Shown here: positions 7,294 through 12,612 of the stretch, piece by piece
How positions within the stretch are numbered: position 1 is the first letter of the stretch
How the letters are laid out: each line of letters starts with the position of its first letter
Assembly: GCA_904398675.1 (NCBI GenBank)
Contig: CAJFPI010000038.1
Location: 1-12,612, forward strand
Length of the DNA stretch: 12,612 bases
Direction of reading: 5' to 3'
Source: an uncultured Oscillospiraceae bacterium
GTDB lineage: Bacteria; Bacillota; Clostridia; Oscillospirales; Oscillospiraceae
The notes under the pieces: model-generated
What the model saw: only the letters and a program-made list of their open reading frames with translations
Told to the model about the DNA's origin: nothing
Database searches by the model: none
Translations under genes and position numbers: made by a program

Positions 7294-7322
7294 TTTACAG
7301 GGAAAGGAGAGTATGGTATGAT
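7294..7322 (+). promoter_or_regulatory. Sigma-A-type promoter for the GDPD gene
   Basis: TTTACA (7294-7299) and TATGAT (7317-7322) are 17 nt apart, and a TG one base before the -10 adds an extended element. Both boxes match the consensus at 5/6 positions. The expected start is near 7329, giving a leader of about 55 nt. It points away from the hydrolase promoter, so the 7202-7384 gap is a divergent control region. Confidence 0.75.
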
Positions 7323-7384
7323 AACAAATACAGCGGCCATGACCTGCCGCTGGGAGAGATGAGAGAAGGAACGGCTGGAAGAAC

Positions 7385-8299
7385 ATGAAAATTTTATGGA
7401 TCCTTTTATTTGTGCTCGCGGTGCTGGCGGCTGTGTTTTTGGCGGGGCTGTTTCTGATGAAACCCCGGCGGGAGCAGAGGAAGATGCAGGCGCTGCGCGG
7501 ATTTCGCTACGCCCACAGGGGGCTGCACAACCAGGAGAGAGGGGTGCCGGAAAACTCCGTGAAGGCATTCCGCCTGGCGGCGGCCAACGGCTTTGGAGCG
7601 GAGCTGGATGTGCGGCTGACCAAGGACCGGATGCCGGTTGTGTTCCATGACAAGGACCTTAGCCGGATGTGCGGAGTGGAGGGATCCGTGGAGACCATGG
7701 AGCTGCGGGAGCTGCGAAAGCTCCAGCTGCAGGGCACGAATCAGCGCATCCCCACCCTGGAGGAGGTGCTGGCCCTGTTCGAGGGGAAAACGCCGCTGAT
7801 CATTGAGCTGAAGACCGGCCGGGGCAGCTGCCGGGAGCTGTGCACCCAGGTGTGCAGGCGGCTGGAGGGGTACCGGGGCGATTACTGCATCGAGTCCTTT
7901 GATCCCCGTGTCCTCCGGTGGCTCCGGCGCAATGAGCCCTTTATCCTGCGGGGCCAGCTGGTGGAAAGCTTTGCCTGCAAGACCGTGCTGGAGCATCTCA
8001 GCGGCGGCGCGCGGCTGCTGCCGGTCCTCTTGACCCATGTGCTGACGCGGCCGGATTTTGTTGCCTGCCGCTACGAGGGGCGGGACAACTTCCTTCTCCG
8101 GATCTGCTGCAAGTGGCTGAAGGCCCAGGAGGTCAGCTGGACCATCCGGGATCAGCAGGCGCTGGATACGGTGGAGGGGGACGGCGGCATCGCCATCTTT
8201 GAAGGATTTTTGCCGGCAGACCGCCCGGTGCAGGAGGCAAAGGCGGAAAAGCCCGCACCGGAGGGAGGGGCGGAGACAGAGACGCCGGCCCGTCAATAG
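7385..8299 (+). CDS. Membrane-anchored glycerophosphodiester phosphodiesterase
   Basis: Hydrolyses glycerophosphodiesters to glycerol 3-phosphate and an alcohol. The 304 residues begin with one strongly hydrophobic segment (4-24) followed by a basic stretch KPRREQRK (26-33), then the GDPD TIM-barrel. Signature residues are present: AHRG (His44, Arg45), PENS (55-58), ELDVRLTKD with Glu73 and Asp75, FHDKDL with His88, and the second acidic site IELKTG with Glu141. The C-terminal tail from about 280 is rich in Glu, Ala and Pro and is likely disordered. The first segment is a membrane anchor rather than a cleaved signal, since no cleavage-type site is apparent. The Shine-Dalgarno site is weak (GGAAG at 7377-7381, 3 nt from the ATG, or AAGGA at 7366-7370). 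It is a single-gene unit between a clear promoter and a terminator. Confidence 0.93.
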   Translation: MKILWILLFVLAVLAAVFLAGLFLMKPRREQRKMQALRGFRYAHRGLHNQERGVPENSVKAFRLAAANGFGAELDVRLTKDRMPVVFHDKDLSRMCGVEGSVETMELRELRKLQLQGTNQRIPTLEEVLALFEGKTPLIIELKTGRGSCRELCTQVCRRLEGYRGDYCIESFDPRVLRWLRRNEPFILRGQLVESFACKTVLEHLSGGARLLPVLLTHVLTRPDFVACRYEGRDNFLLRICCKWLKAQEVSWTIRDQQALDTVEGDGGIAIFEGFLPADRPVQEAKAEKPAPEGGAETETPARQ

Positions 8300-8330
8300 G
8301 AGATCTTGCTACATAGGCTGCATAGAGAAG

Positions 8331-8377
8331 AAACCCGCCGGGGGACCACAAGAACTGTGGTCCCCCGGCGGGTTTTT
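8331..8377. terminator. Bidirectional terminator between GDPD and ywlG
   Basis: A perfect 20-bp inverted repeat (8331-8350 with 8356-8375) with a 5-nt loop AGAAC. On the plus strand the stem ends in TTTTT (8373-8377); on the minus strand it ends in TTTCTTCTC. It lies 31 nt after the GDPD stop and 8 nt after the ywlG stop, so it can serve both convergent genes. Confidence 0.9.
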
Positions 8378-8385
8378 GCCGGGTT

Positions 8386-8949
8386 TCAGCGCGCATCCCC
8401 GTCGTATTTGGCCCGGGGGCCGCCGATGTATTTGGGCCGGACACGGGCCATAGTGAGATGGGCCGCACCGATCTGCCGCAGCTGGGTGTGGACCGGGACA
8501 GCCACGGGCCGCAGATGCATGCCGATGAGGGTGCCGCCAATGTCCAGCCCCAGGACGGCGCTGGACCGGAGGTCCTCCACCATGACAGGGTCCGCCGTCT
8601 GGCTGTAGGCATAGGTGGCAAAAGCGCCGCCGGCGTGGAGCCAGGGGACCACCATCACCTCGGTAAGGCCGTACTGCTCGGCGCAGGGGCGGGGGACGCA
8701 CAGGGCGCGGTTGATGTGCTCACAGCCCTGGACGGCCAGATACAGCCCTGCCTCCCGTATGGCGGGGGAAAGGCCCTCCCAAATCGCCTGGGCCACCTCC
8801 AGATTGGAGGCGGAGCCGATCATTTCACCGGCCACCTCGCTGGTGGAGCAGCCCACAACACAGATGCCGCCGGGCCGGGGCTTGGCGGCGTCCAACAGAA
8901 TTTCGACGGCCTGGGCCGTCTGGCGGGTGATGTCCTGGAGAGAGACCAT
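8386..8949 (-). CDS. ywlG: YwlG / DUF436 (TIGR01440) family protein
   Basis: A 187-residue protein of the conserved but functionally uncharacterised YwlG family found across Firmicutes. Recognition rests on VVGCSTSEVAGEMIG (31-45), VQGCEHINRALC (73-84), VPWLHAGGAFATYAY (101-115) and GLDIGGTLIGMHLRP (134-148), all family hallmarks, and on length. Three Cys in these motifs (34, 76, 84) could be functional. The frame is open upstream to 9009, but AAAGGAGG (plus 8957-8964) lies 7 nt before the ATG at 8949 and a promoter lies behind it, which fixes the start. No signal peptide or membrane helix is seen. Its promoter-side neighbour is the phage module, so this gene marks the host side of that border. 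Confidence 0.93.
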   Translation of the reverse strand: MVSLQDITRQTAQAVEILLDAAKPRPGGICVVGCSTSEVAGEMIGSASNLEVAQAIWEGLSPAIREAGLYLAVQGCEHINRALCVPRPCAEQYGLTEVMVVPWLHAGGAFATYAYSQTADPVMVEDLRSSAVLGLDIGGTLIGMHLRPVAVPVHTQLRQIGAAHLTMARVRPKYIGGPRAKYDGDAR

Positions 8950-9128
8950 GGATAAACCTCCTTTGCGGCAGCGCCGAGAGGCAGAGGGCGCTGTCCGAAT
9001 CGTTTCCATACCCAGTATAGTCCTGAGACGGCCGCGCCGTCAAGGGCGGCGGCGGAAAAGAAAAAAGGGTTGTATGCCAGAATGCAATTTTCCGCCCGGG
9101 GCGGCCAGGGTTTAGAAAGGATGAGTGG
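8950..9128. other. Divergent gap between ywlG and the phage module
   Basis: This 179-bp gap is where host sequence meets the phage genes. It contains the minus-strand ywlG promoter and leader and short imperfect GC-rich dyads near 9030-9053 and 9092-9104. It contains no obvious plus-strand promoter with both boxes, no integrase, no tRNA end and no direct repeat that I could recognise as an attachment site. A minimal plus-strand -10-like TATAGT (9016-9021) overlaps the ywlG -10 but has no good -35. Confidence 0.5.
9014..9043 (-). promoter_or_regulatory. Sigma-A-type promoter for ywlG
   Basis: On the minus strand TTGACG (plus 9038-9043) is 18 nt from TATACT (plus 9014-9019); each box matches the consensus at 5/6 positions. 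The expected start is near 9007, giving a leader of about 58 nt before the ATG at 8949. Confidence 0.7.
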
Positions 9129-9416
9129 ATGAGCAAGCGAAAAAGCAGAGACGCCGTGATCGCCCAGCTGGAGCGGCTGGCCTTCTACCGCCCAAACGAC
9201 GGCATCCGCCTGGCGCTGGAGGGGGAGGCGGATGTGCGGCGGCTCCATCTGGAGGGGGTGTCGGAGTTTAAGCGCCACGGAAACGGCACGGTGGAGCTGA
9301 AATTCTTTGACCGCATCAAGGCGCTGGAGCTGCTCCTGGCGCTGCAGCAGGAGGGAGAGACGCCGTCCGGGGGCGTCATGGAGTTCCTGCGGCAGATGGG
9401 CGGGGATGAGCCGTGA
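9129..9416 (+). CDS. Small terminase subunit-like protein (short)
   Basis: A 95-residue phage protein placed directly before the large terminase, where the DNA-recognition small subunit normally lies. Residues about 48-72, including GTVELKFFDRIKALELLLAL, resemble the C-terminal part of Terminase_2-type small subunits, whose usual signature is a Lys-x-x-(D)-(K/R)-x-KALELL helix. The N-terminal helix-turn-helix usually found in full-length small subunits (commonly 140-180 residues) is not evident. AGAAAGG (9114-9120) lies 8 nt before the ATG; an in-register ATG at 9121 would encode only three codons. The stop overlaps the GTG start of the large subunit in GTGA, so translation is coupled. An alternative is an unrelated small regulator, which position makes less likely. 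Confidence 0.75.
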   Translation: MSKRKSRDAVIAQLERLAFYRPNDGIRLALEGEADVRRLHLEGVSEFKRHGNGTVELKFFDRIKALELLLALQQEGETPSGGVMEFLRQMGGDEP

Positions 9417-10663
9417 GGATCCAACAGTTTTCCACCAAGCAGCGGCGGGTGCTGCTGTGGTGGAGCCCGGCGTCGCCGGACAGCAGGTATGAGGCGGTGA
9501 TCTGCGACGGGGCGGTGCGAAGCGGCAAGACCCTGGCCATGGGGCTGAGCTTTCTGTGCTGGGCCATGACGAGCTTTGACAACGAGCAGTTCGCCCTGTG
9601 CGGCAAGACCATCGGCGCGCTGCGGCGCAATGTGCTGGCCCAGGTGCTGCCCCTGGCGGAGCAGCTGGGCCTTGCCTGTACCCAGCGGCGCAGCGACAAC
9701 CAGCTGGTGATCCGGGGGGAGGGGCATGAGAACACCTTCTACCTGGTGGGCGGCAAGGACGAGGGCAGCGCGGCGCTGATCCAGGGCGCCACCTTCGCGG
9801 GGGTGCTGCTGGACGAGGTGGCGCTGATGCCCCGCAGCTTTGTGGAGCAGGCCCTGGCCCGGTGCAGCGTGGAGGGCAGCCGGATCTGGTTCAACTGCAA
9901 CCCGGAGGGGCCCTTTCACTGGTTTTACCGGGAGTGGATCTGCCGCAGCGAGGAGCGCGGCGCCCTGTACCTCCACTTTACCATGGAGGACAACCCGGGG
10001 CTGTCCCCGGCTATGCGGCAGCGGTATGAAAACCGGTACTCCGGCGCGTTTTACCGCCGCTTTGTGCTGGGGGAGTGGTCCGCCGCCCAGGGGCTCATCT
10101 ACGATTTCTTTCAGCCGGAGGCCGACGTCCGCCCGGCACCGGAGAGCGGACTGGGCCGCTGGTGCATCTCCGTGGACTACGGTACGGCAAACCCCTGCTC
10201 CTTCGGCCTGTGGGGGGAGAAGGACGGGGTGTGGTACCGGGTGGAGGAGTACTACTACGCCTCCCGGGAGACCGGCAGGCAGAAGACAGACCAGGAGTAT
10301 GTGGAGGACCTTCGGCGCCTGGCCGGCGGCAGGACCATAGAACAGATCGTGGTGGATCCGTCCGCGGCCAGCTTTATCGCCGCCCTGCGGCAGGAGGGGT
10401 ACCGCGTGGTCAAAGCGGACAATGATGTTTTATCCGGGATCCGGCTGACCGCGGGACTGCTCAAAAGCGGGAAAATGGTCATCTGCTCCGGATGTGAGGA
10501 CTGCCTTCGGGAGCTGTCGTGCTACTGCTGGGAGGAGGGGGAGGGACGGGAGACGCCCCGGAAGGAAAACGACCACGCCATGGACGAAATGCGCTACTTC
10601 GCCGCCACGGTGGCGGGAAGGACCGGGGGCGGCGGCTTTGCCGCCACCGCGGTGGAGCGGTGA
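9413..10663 (+). CDS. Phage large terminase subunit (PBSX-like)
   Basis: The 416-residue packaging motor that cuts concatemeric DNA and pumps it into the prohead. The ATPase half shows Walker A GAVRSGKT (33-40), Walker B VLLDE (131-135) and a coupling-type motif FNCNPEGPFHWFY (160-172). The nuclease half shows the acidic residues of an RNase H-like fold: Asp255 in SVDYG, Asp315 in VVDPSA and Asp387 within NDHAMDEMRY. Both activities look intact. The GTG start overlaps the previous stop by 4 bp. Length and motif wording fit the PBSX/Terminase_3 group, often linked to headful (pac) packaging, but the packaging mode is an inference. The Gly-rich C-terminus is unremarkable. Confidence 0.96.
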   Translation: MRIQQFSTKQRRVLLWWSPASPDSRYEAVICDGAVRSGKTLAMGLSFLCWAMTSFDNEQFALCGKTIGALRRNVLAQVLPLAEQLGLACTQRRSDNQLVIRGEGHENTFYLVGGKDEGSAALIQGATFAGVLLDEVALMPRSFVEQALARCSVEGSRIWFNCNPEGPFHWFYREWICRSEERGALYLHFTMEDNPGLSPAMRQRYENRYSGAFYRRFVLGEWSAAQGLIYDFFQPEADVRPAPESGLGRWCISVDYGTANPCSFGLWGEKDGVWYRVEEYYYASRETGRQKTDQEYVEDLRRLAGGRTIEQIVVDPSAASFIAALRQEGYRVVKADNDVLSGIRLTAGLLKSGKMVICSGCEDCLRELSCYCWEEGEGRETPRKENDHAMDEMRYFAATVAGRTGGGGFAATAVER

Positions 10664-10709
10664 GGGCGCGCGCCGGCGGAGGCAATGAGGAGGAAAGGAA
10701 CAAAAGCAA

Positions 10710-11876
10710 ATGGCGTTACTGAGAAAGAGACGGGAGGCCATGGCCGCGGCCTCCACCCAGATCCGCAGCCAGGAGACGATGCCCTTCGGCCTTTTGGACG
10801 CAGCGGCGGGACTGGGCGGCGCGGAGGGGCGGCTGTACCGGGCTATCCGGGAGGCGGTGCCGGTGGTGGACGCGGCTATCGGAAAAATTGTCCGGCTCTG
10901 CGGCGGCGTGACCGCCCAGTGCACGGATCCGGAGGGGCAGCGGCAGCTGCAGAAATTTCTCCGGGAGGTGCCTACAGGACGGCGGCAGAAGGGGCTGCAG
11001 GCCTTCCTGGACAGCTACCTCGACTCCATGCTCACCTATGGGCAGGGGGTGGGGGAGATGGTCCTCTCCGGGGACGGCCGGGAGATCGAGGCGCTGCTGT
11101 GCGCCAGGGTGGAGCACGTCTGCATCCGGGAGGGAGAGACGCCGCTGGATTTTACCATCTGCGGCTATGACAGCCTGGGGCAGCCCCGGCCCCTGCCCCG
11201 GCAGGACCTGCTGCTGTTCACCCCCTACTGCCCGGAGGCCCACAGCCCCTACGGCGTGTCGCTGCTGCGGTCCATGCCCTTTTTGACGGAGCTGCTGGGC
11301 AAGATCTACCGGGCCATGGGCGCCAACTGGGACAGAATGGGCAACGTGCGCTTTGCCGTGGTCTATAAGCCCCAGGGGGGCGAGCTGGACGCGGGGACGG
11401 CCCAGGCCCACAGCCGCCAGATCGCCGAGGAGTGGAGCCGGGCCATGCAGAGCACCAAAAGCGGCCATGTGCGGGACTTCGTGGCAGTGGGGGACGTGGA
11501 GATCAAGGTCATCGGCGCGGACAACCAGGTGCTGGACAGCGAGGTGCCGGTGCGGCAGATCCTGGAGCAGCTGGTGGCCAAAAGCGGCATCCCGCCCTTT
11601 ATGCTGGGGCTGAGCTGGTCCTCCACAGAGCGGATGAGCACCCAGCAGGCGGACATGCTGACCTCGGAGCTGGAGGCCCTGCGGCGGACGCTGACGCCGG
11701 CGGTGGAGCAGATCTGCAGGACATGGCTGCGGCTCCACGGGTTCTACTGCGGCTGTGAGGCGGTGTGGGAACCCATCAACCTGCAGGACGAGCTGGAGGA
11801 GGCCAAGGCGGCGTGGTACCGGGAGCAGGCGCGGCAGCTGCGGCTGAAAAACGACGCGGAGGAGAGCCAGAGATGA
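10710..11876 (+). CDS. Phage portal protein
   Basis: A 388-residue protein forming the dodecameric channel at the capsid vertex through which terminase packages DNA. Recognition rests on position right after the large terminase and on portal-type segments: DSMLTYGQGVGEMVL (105-119), SPYGVSLLRSMPF (179-191) followed by a long helix, an Asn-Trp-Asp-Arg-Met-Gly-Asn turn (206-212), the segment SGIPPFMLGLSW in the last third, and the Gln/Leu-rich stem helix after it. GAGGAGGAAAGG (10687-10698) precedes the ATG; spacing is about 11 nt, a little long. The 46-bp gap before it has no hairpin. The C-terminal helix is charged (Glu, Lys, Arg). The stop overlaps the next start in ATGA. Confidence 0.93.
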   Translation: MALLRKRREAMAAASTQIRSQETMPFGLLDAAAGLGGAEGRLYRAIREAVPVVDAAIGKIVRLCGGVTAQCTDPEGQRQLQKFLREVPTGRRQKGLQAFLDSYLDSMLTYGQGVGEMVLSGDGREIEALLCARVEHVCIREGETPLDFTICGYDSLGQPRPLPRQDLLLFTPYCPEAHSPYGVSLLRSMPFLTELLGKIYRAMGANWDRMGNVRFAVVYKPQGGELDAGTAQAHSRQIAEEWSRAMQSTKSGHVRDFVAVGDVEIKVIGADNQVLDSEVPVRQILEQLVAKSGIPPFMLGLSWSSTERMSTQQADMLTSELEALRRTLTPAVEQICRTWLRLHGFYCGCEAVWEPINLQDELEEAKAAWYREQARQLRLKNDAEESQR

Positions 11877-12612
11877 TGGATGTGAAAAAATCCGCCGCCG
11901 GCGTGGCCGGAACGGCGGTGAGCCAGGAGGATCTGCGGGAGATCAACGCCCTGGCCAAGGGGGAGCTGACGGCGGAGCAGGTCTACACCTTTGCCGTGCG
12001 GCTGTGCGACAACGAGGTGGACCGGGACTTTGAGCGGTTCAGCCGGAGGGCGCTGGAGGAGCTGGGGGAGCTCTTCCTGGGGCGCAGCGGCATCTTTGAC
12101 CACCAGTGGTCCGCCAGGGAGCAGACGGCCCGGATCTACCGCACGGAGGTGGTGGAAGAGCCGGGCATCCTCACGGAGACGGGGGAGAGCTACTGCTATT
12201 TGAAGGGCTACGCCTACATGCTGCGCTCGGAAAAAAACGCAGAGCTGATCGCGGAGATCGAGGGCGGCATCAAAAAAGAGGTCAGCGTGGGGTGCAGCAT
12301 GAAACGGCAGATCTGCTCCATCTGCGGCAGGGACCACAGCGAGGGGGCGTGCGGACACGTTCCCGGGAGGTACTACGACGGACAGCTGTGTTATCTGACG
12401 CTGGAGGGGGCGGCGGACGCCTATGAGTGGTCCTTTGTGGCGGTGCCCGCCCAGCGGGAGGCCGGCGTGGTGCACAAGAGCCTCCACCCTGCGGGGGAGG
12501 GGCTGAAGAGCTATCTGGAGCGCACGGGAGCCAGAGGGTGGCTGTGCGAGCTGGAGACGCTGGAGAAGGAGGCCCGGCTGGGCCGGGACTATCTGGAGGG
12601 GCTGCGGAAGGA
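11873..12612 (+). CDS. Prohead protease-like protein with Cys/His insertion, 3' partial
   Basis: The frame is open to the right edge, giving 246 complete codons. It is likely the capsid maturation protease that cleaves scaffold and capsid proteins, to judge from place (after portal) and motifs: IFDHQWSA with His77, then a beta-rich segment, then GGIKKEVSVGCS with Ser138, which resemble the catalytic His and Ser regions of HK97-type (S78) prohead proteases, and EWSFVAVPAQ (185-194), a common end to that domain. Between Ser138 and that end lies a CSICGRDHSEGACGH segment (Cys148, Cys151, Cys160, His162, and Cys173 later) that looks like a metal-binding knuckle. The region after about 205 is charged and helical and could begin a fused scaffold. 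GGAGGAG (11858-11864) precedes the ATG at 11873 by 8 nt; a second ATG follows at 11876. The call rests on motif resemblance, so the exact family is less certain than the gene itself. Confidence 0.75.
   Translation, partial: MMDVKKSAAGVAGTAVSQEDLREINALAKGELTAEQVYTFAVRLCDNEVDRDFERFSRRALEELGELFLGRSGIFDHQWSAREQTARIYRTEVVEEPGILTETGESYCYLKGYAYMLRSEKNAELIAEIEGGIKKEVSVGCSMKRQICSICGRDHSEGACGHVPGRYYDGQLCYLTLEGAADAYEWSFVAVPAQREAGVVHKSLHPAGEGLKSYLERTGARGWLCELETLEKEARLGRDYLEGLRK

Noticed and set aside
7202..7384. A riboswitch or small RNA in the AT-rich divergent gap
   Set aside because: The space is explained by two opposing promoters and short leaders; I saw no conserved riboswitch core or terminator/antiterminator pair.
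7406..8296. A 296-codon minus-strand frame opposite the glycerophosphodiesterase
   Set aside because: Leu/Gln/His-rich translation typical of GC-rich antisense; the sense strand has promoter, catalytic motifs and terminator.
8331..8375. The 20-bp inverted repeat as a mobile element end or CRISPR repeat
   Set aside because: It occurs once, between two convergent gene ends, with T-rich tails on both strands, which is the layout of a bidirectional terminator.
9030..9104. An attachment site or terminator in the GC-rich dyads before the small terminase
   Set aside because: The dyads are short and imperfect, lack T tracts, and no second copy of any core is visible in the window.
10685..11170. A frame beginning in the gap before the portal gene and running 161 codons
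   Set aside because: It is out of frame with the portal protein, Gly/Arg-rich, and without homology features; the portal start at 10710 explains the ribosome binding site.

Overview
The window is a GC-rich, densely packed stretch of what looks like a strictly anaerobic Firmicute of the gut Oscillospirales type. That placement is an inference from the [FeFe]-hydrogenase, the YwlG, CmpB-type and DUF2284 families, purine-rich Shine-Dalgarno sites and high GC; no rRNA or other taxonomic marker is present. No tRNA, rRNA, CRISPR array or insertion sequence was seen. The longest gene-free stretches are about 180 bp.

Positions 2-3051 (+) hold the end of a redox operon. A GltD-like FAD/NAD(P)H oxidoreductase, cut by the left edge, overlaps by 7 bp an intact 583-residue [FeFe]-hydrogenase with a full relay of iron-sulfur clusters. 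The pair probably exchanges electrons between NAD(P)H and H2. A strong hairpin terminator closes the operon.

Positions 3123-9009 carry host housekeeping genes. On the minus strand a family-4 uracil-DNA glycosylase overlaps a Cys-rich DUF2284 protein, followed by a cytoplasmic GH13 glycosidase with its own promoter. A CmpB-type membrane protein (+) diverges from the glycosylase and converges on an alpha/beta hydrolase (-), the two stop codons sharing one CTAG. A membrane-anchored glycerophosphodiesterase (+) diverges from the hydrolase and converges on ywlG (-), with a 20-bp hairpin between them that could terminate both.

Positions 9129-12612 (+) are the start of a phage head and packaging module: small terminase, large terminase, portal, and a prohead-protease-like protein cut by the right edge. 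Small/large terminase and portal/protease overlap by 4 bp each, and the order is the standard one for tailed phages. No integrase, repressor or att-like repeat is visible on the left side, so the element could be a prophage entered from its packaging end, a remnant, or a domesticated or GTA-like cluster; the window cannot decide. I did not find a clearly new defence or mobile system. The most unusual items are the GltD-like/[FeFe]-hydrogenase pair, the Cys/His insertion in the prohead protease, and the very short small terminase beside a host gene.
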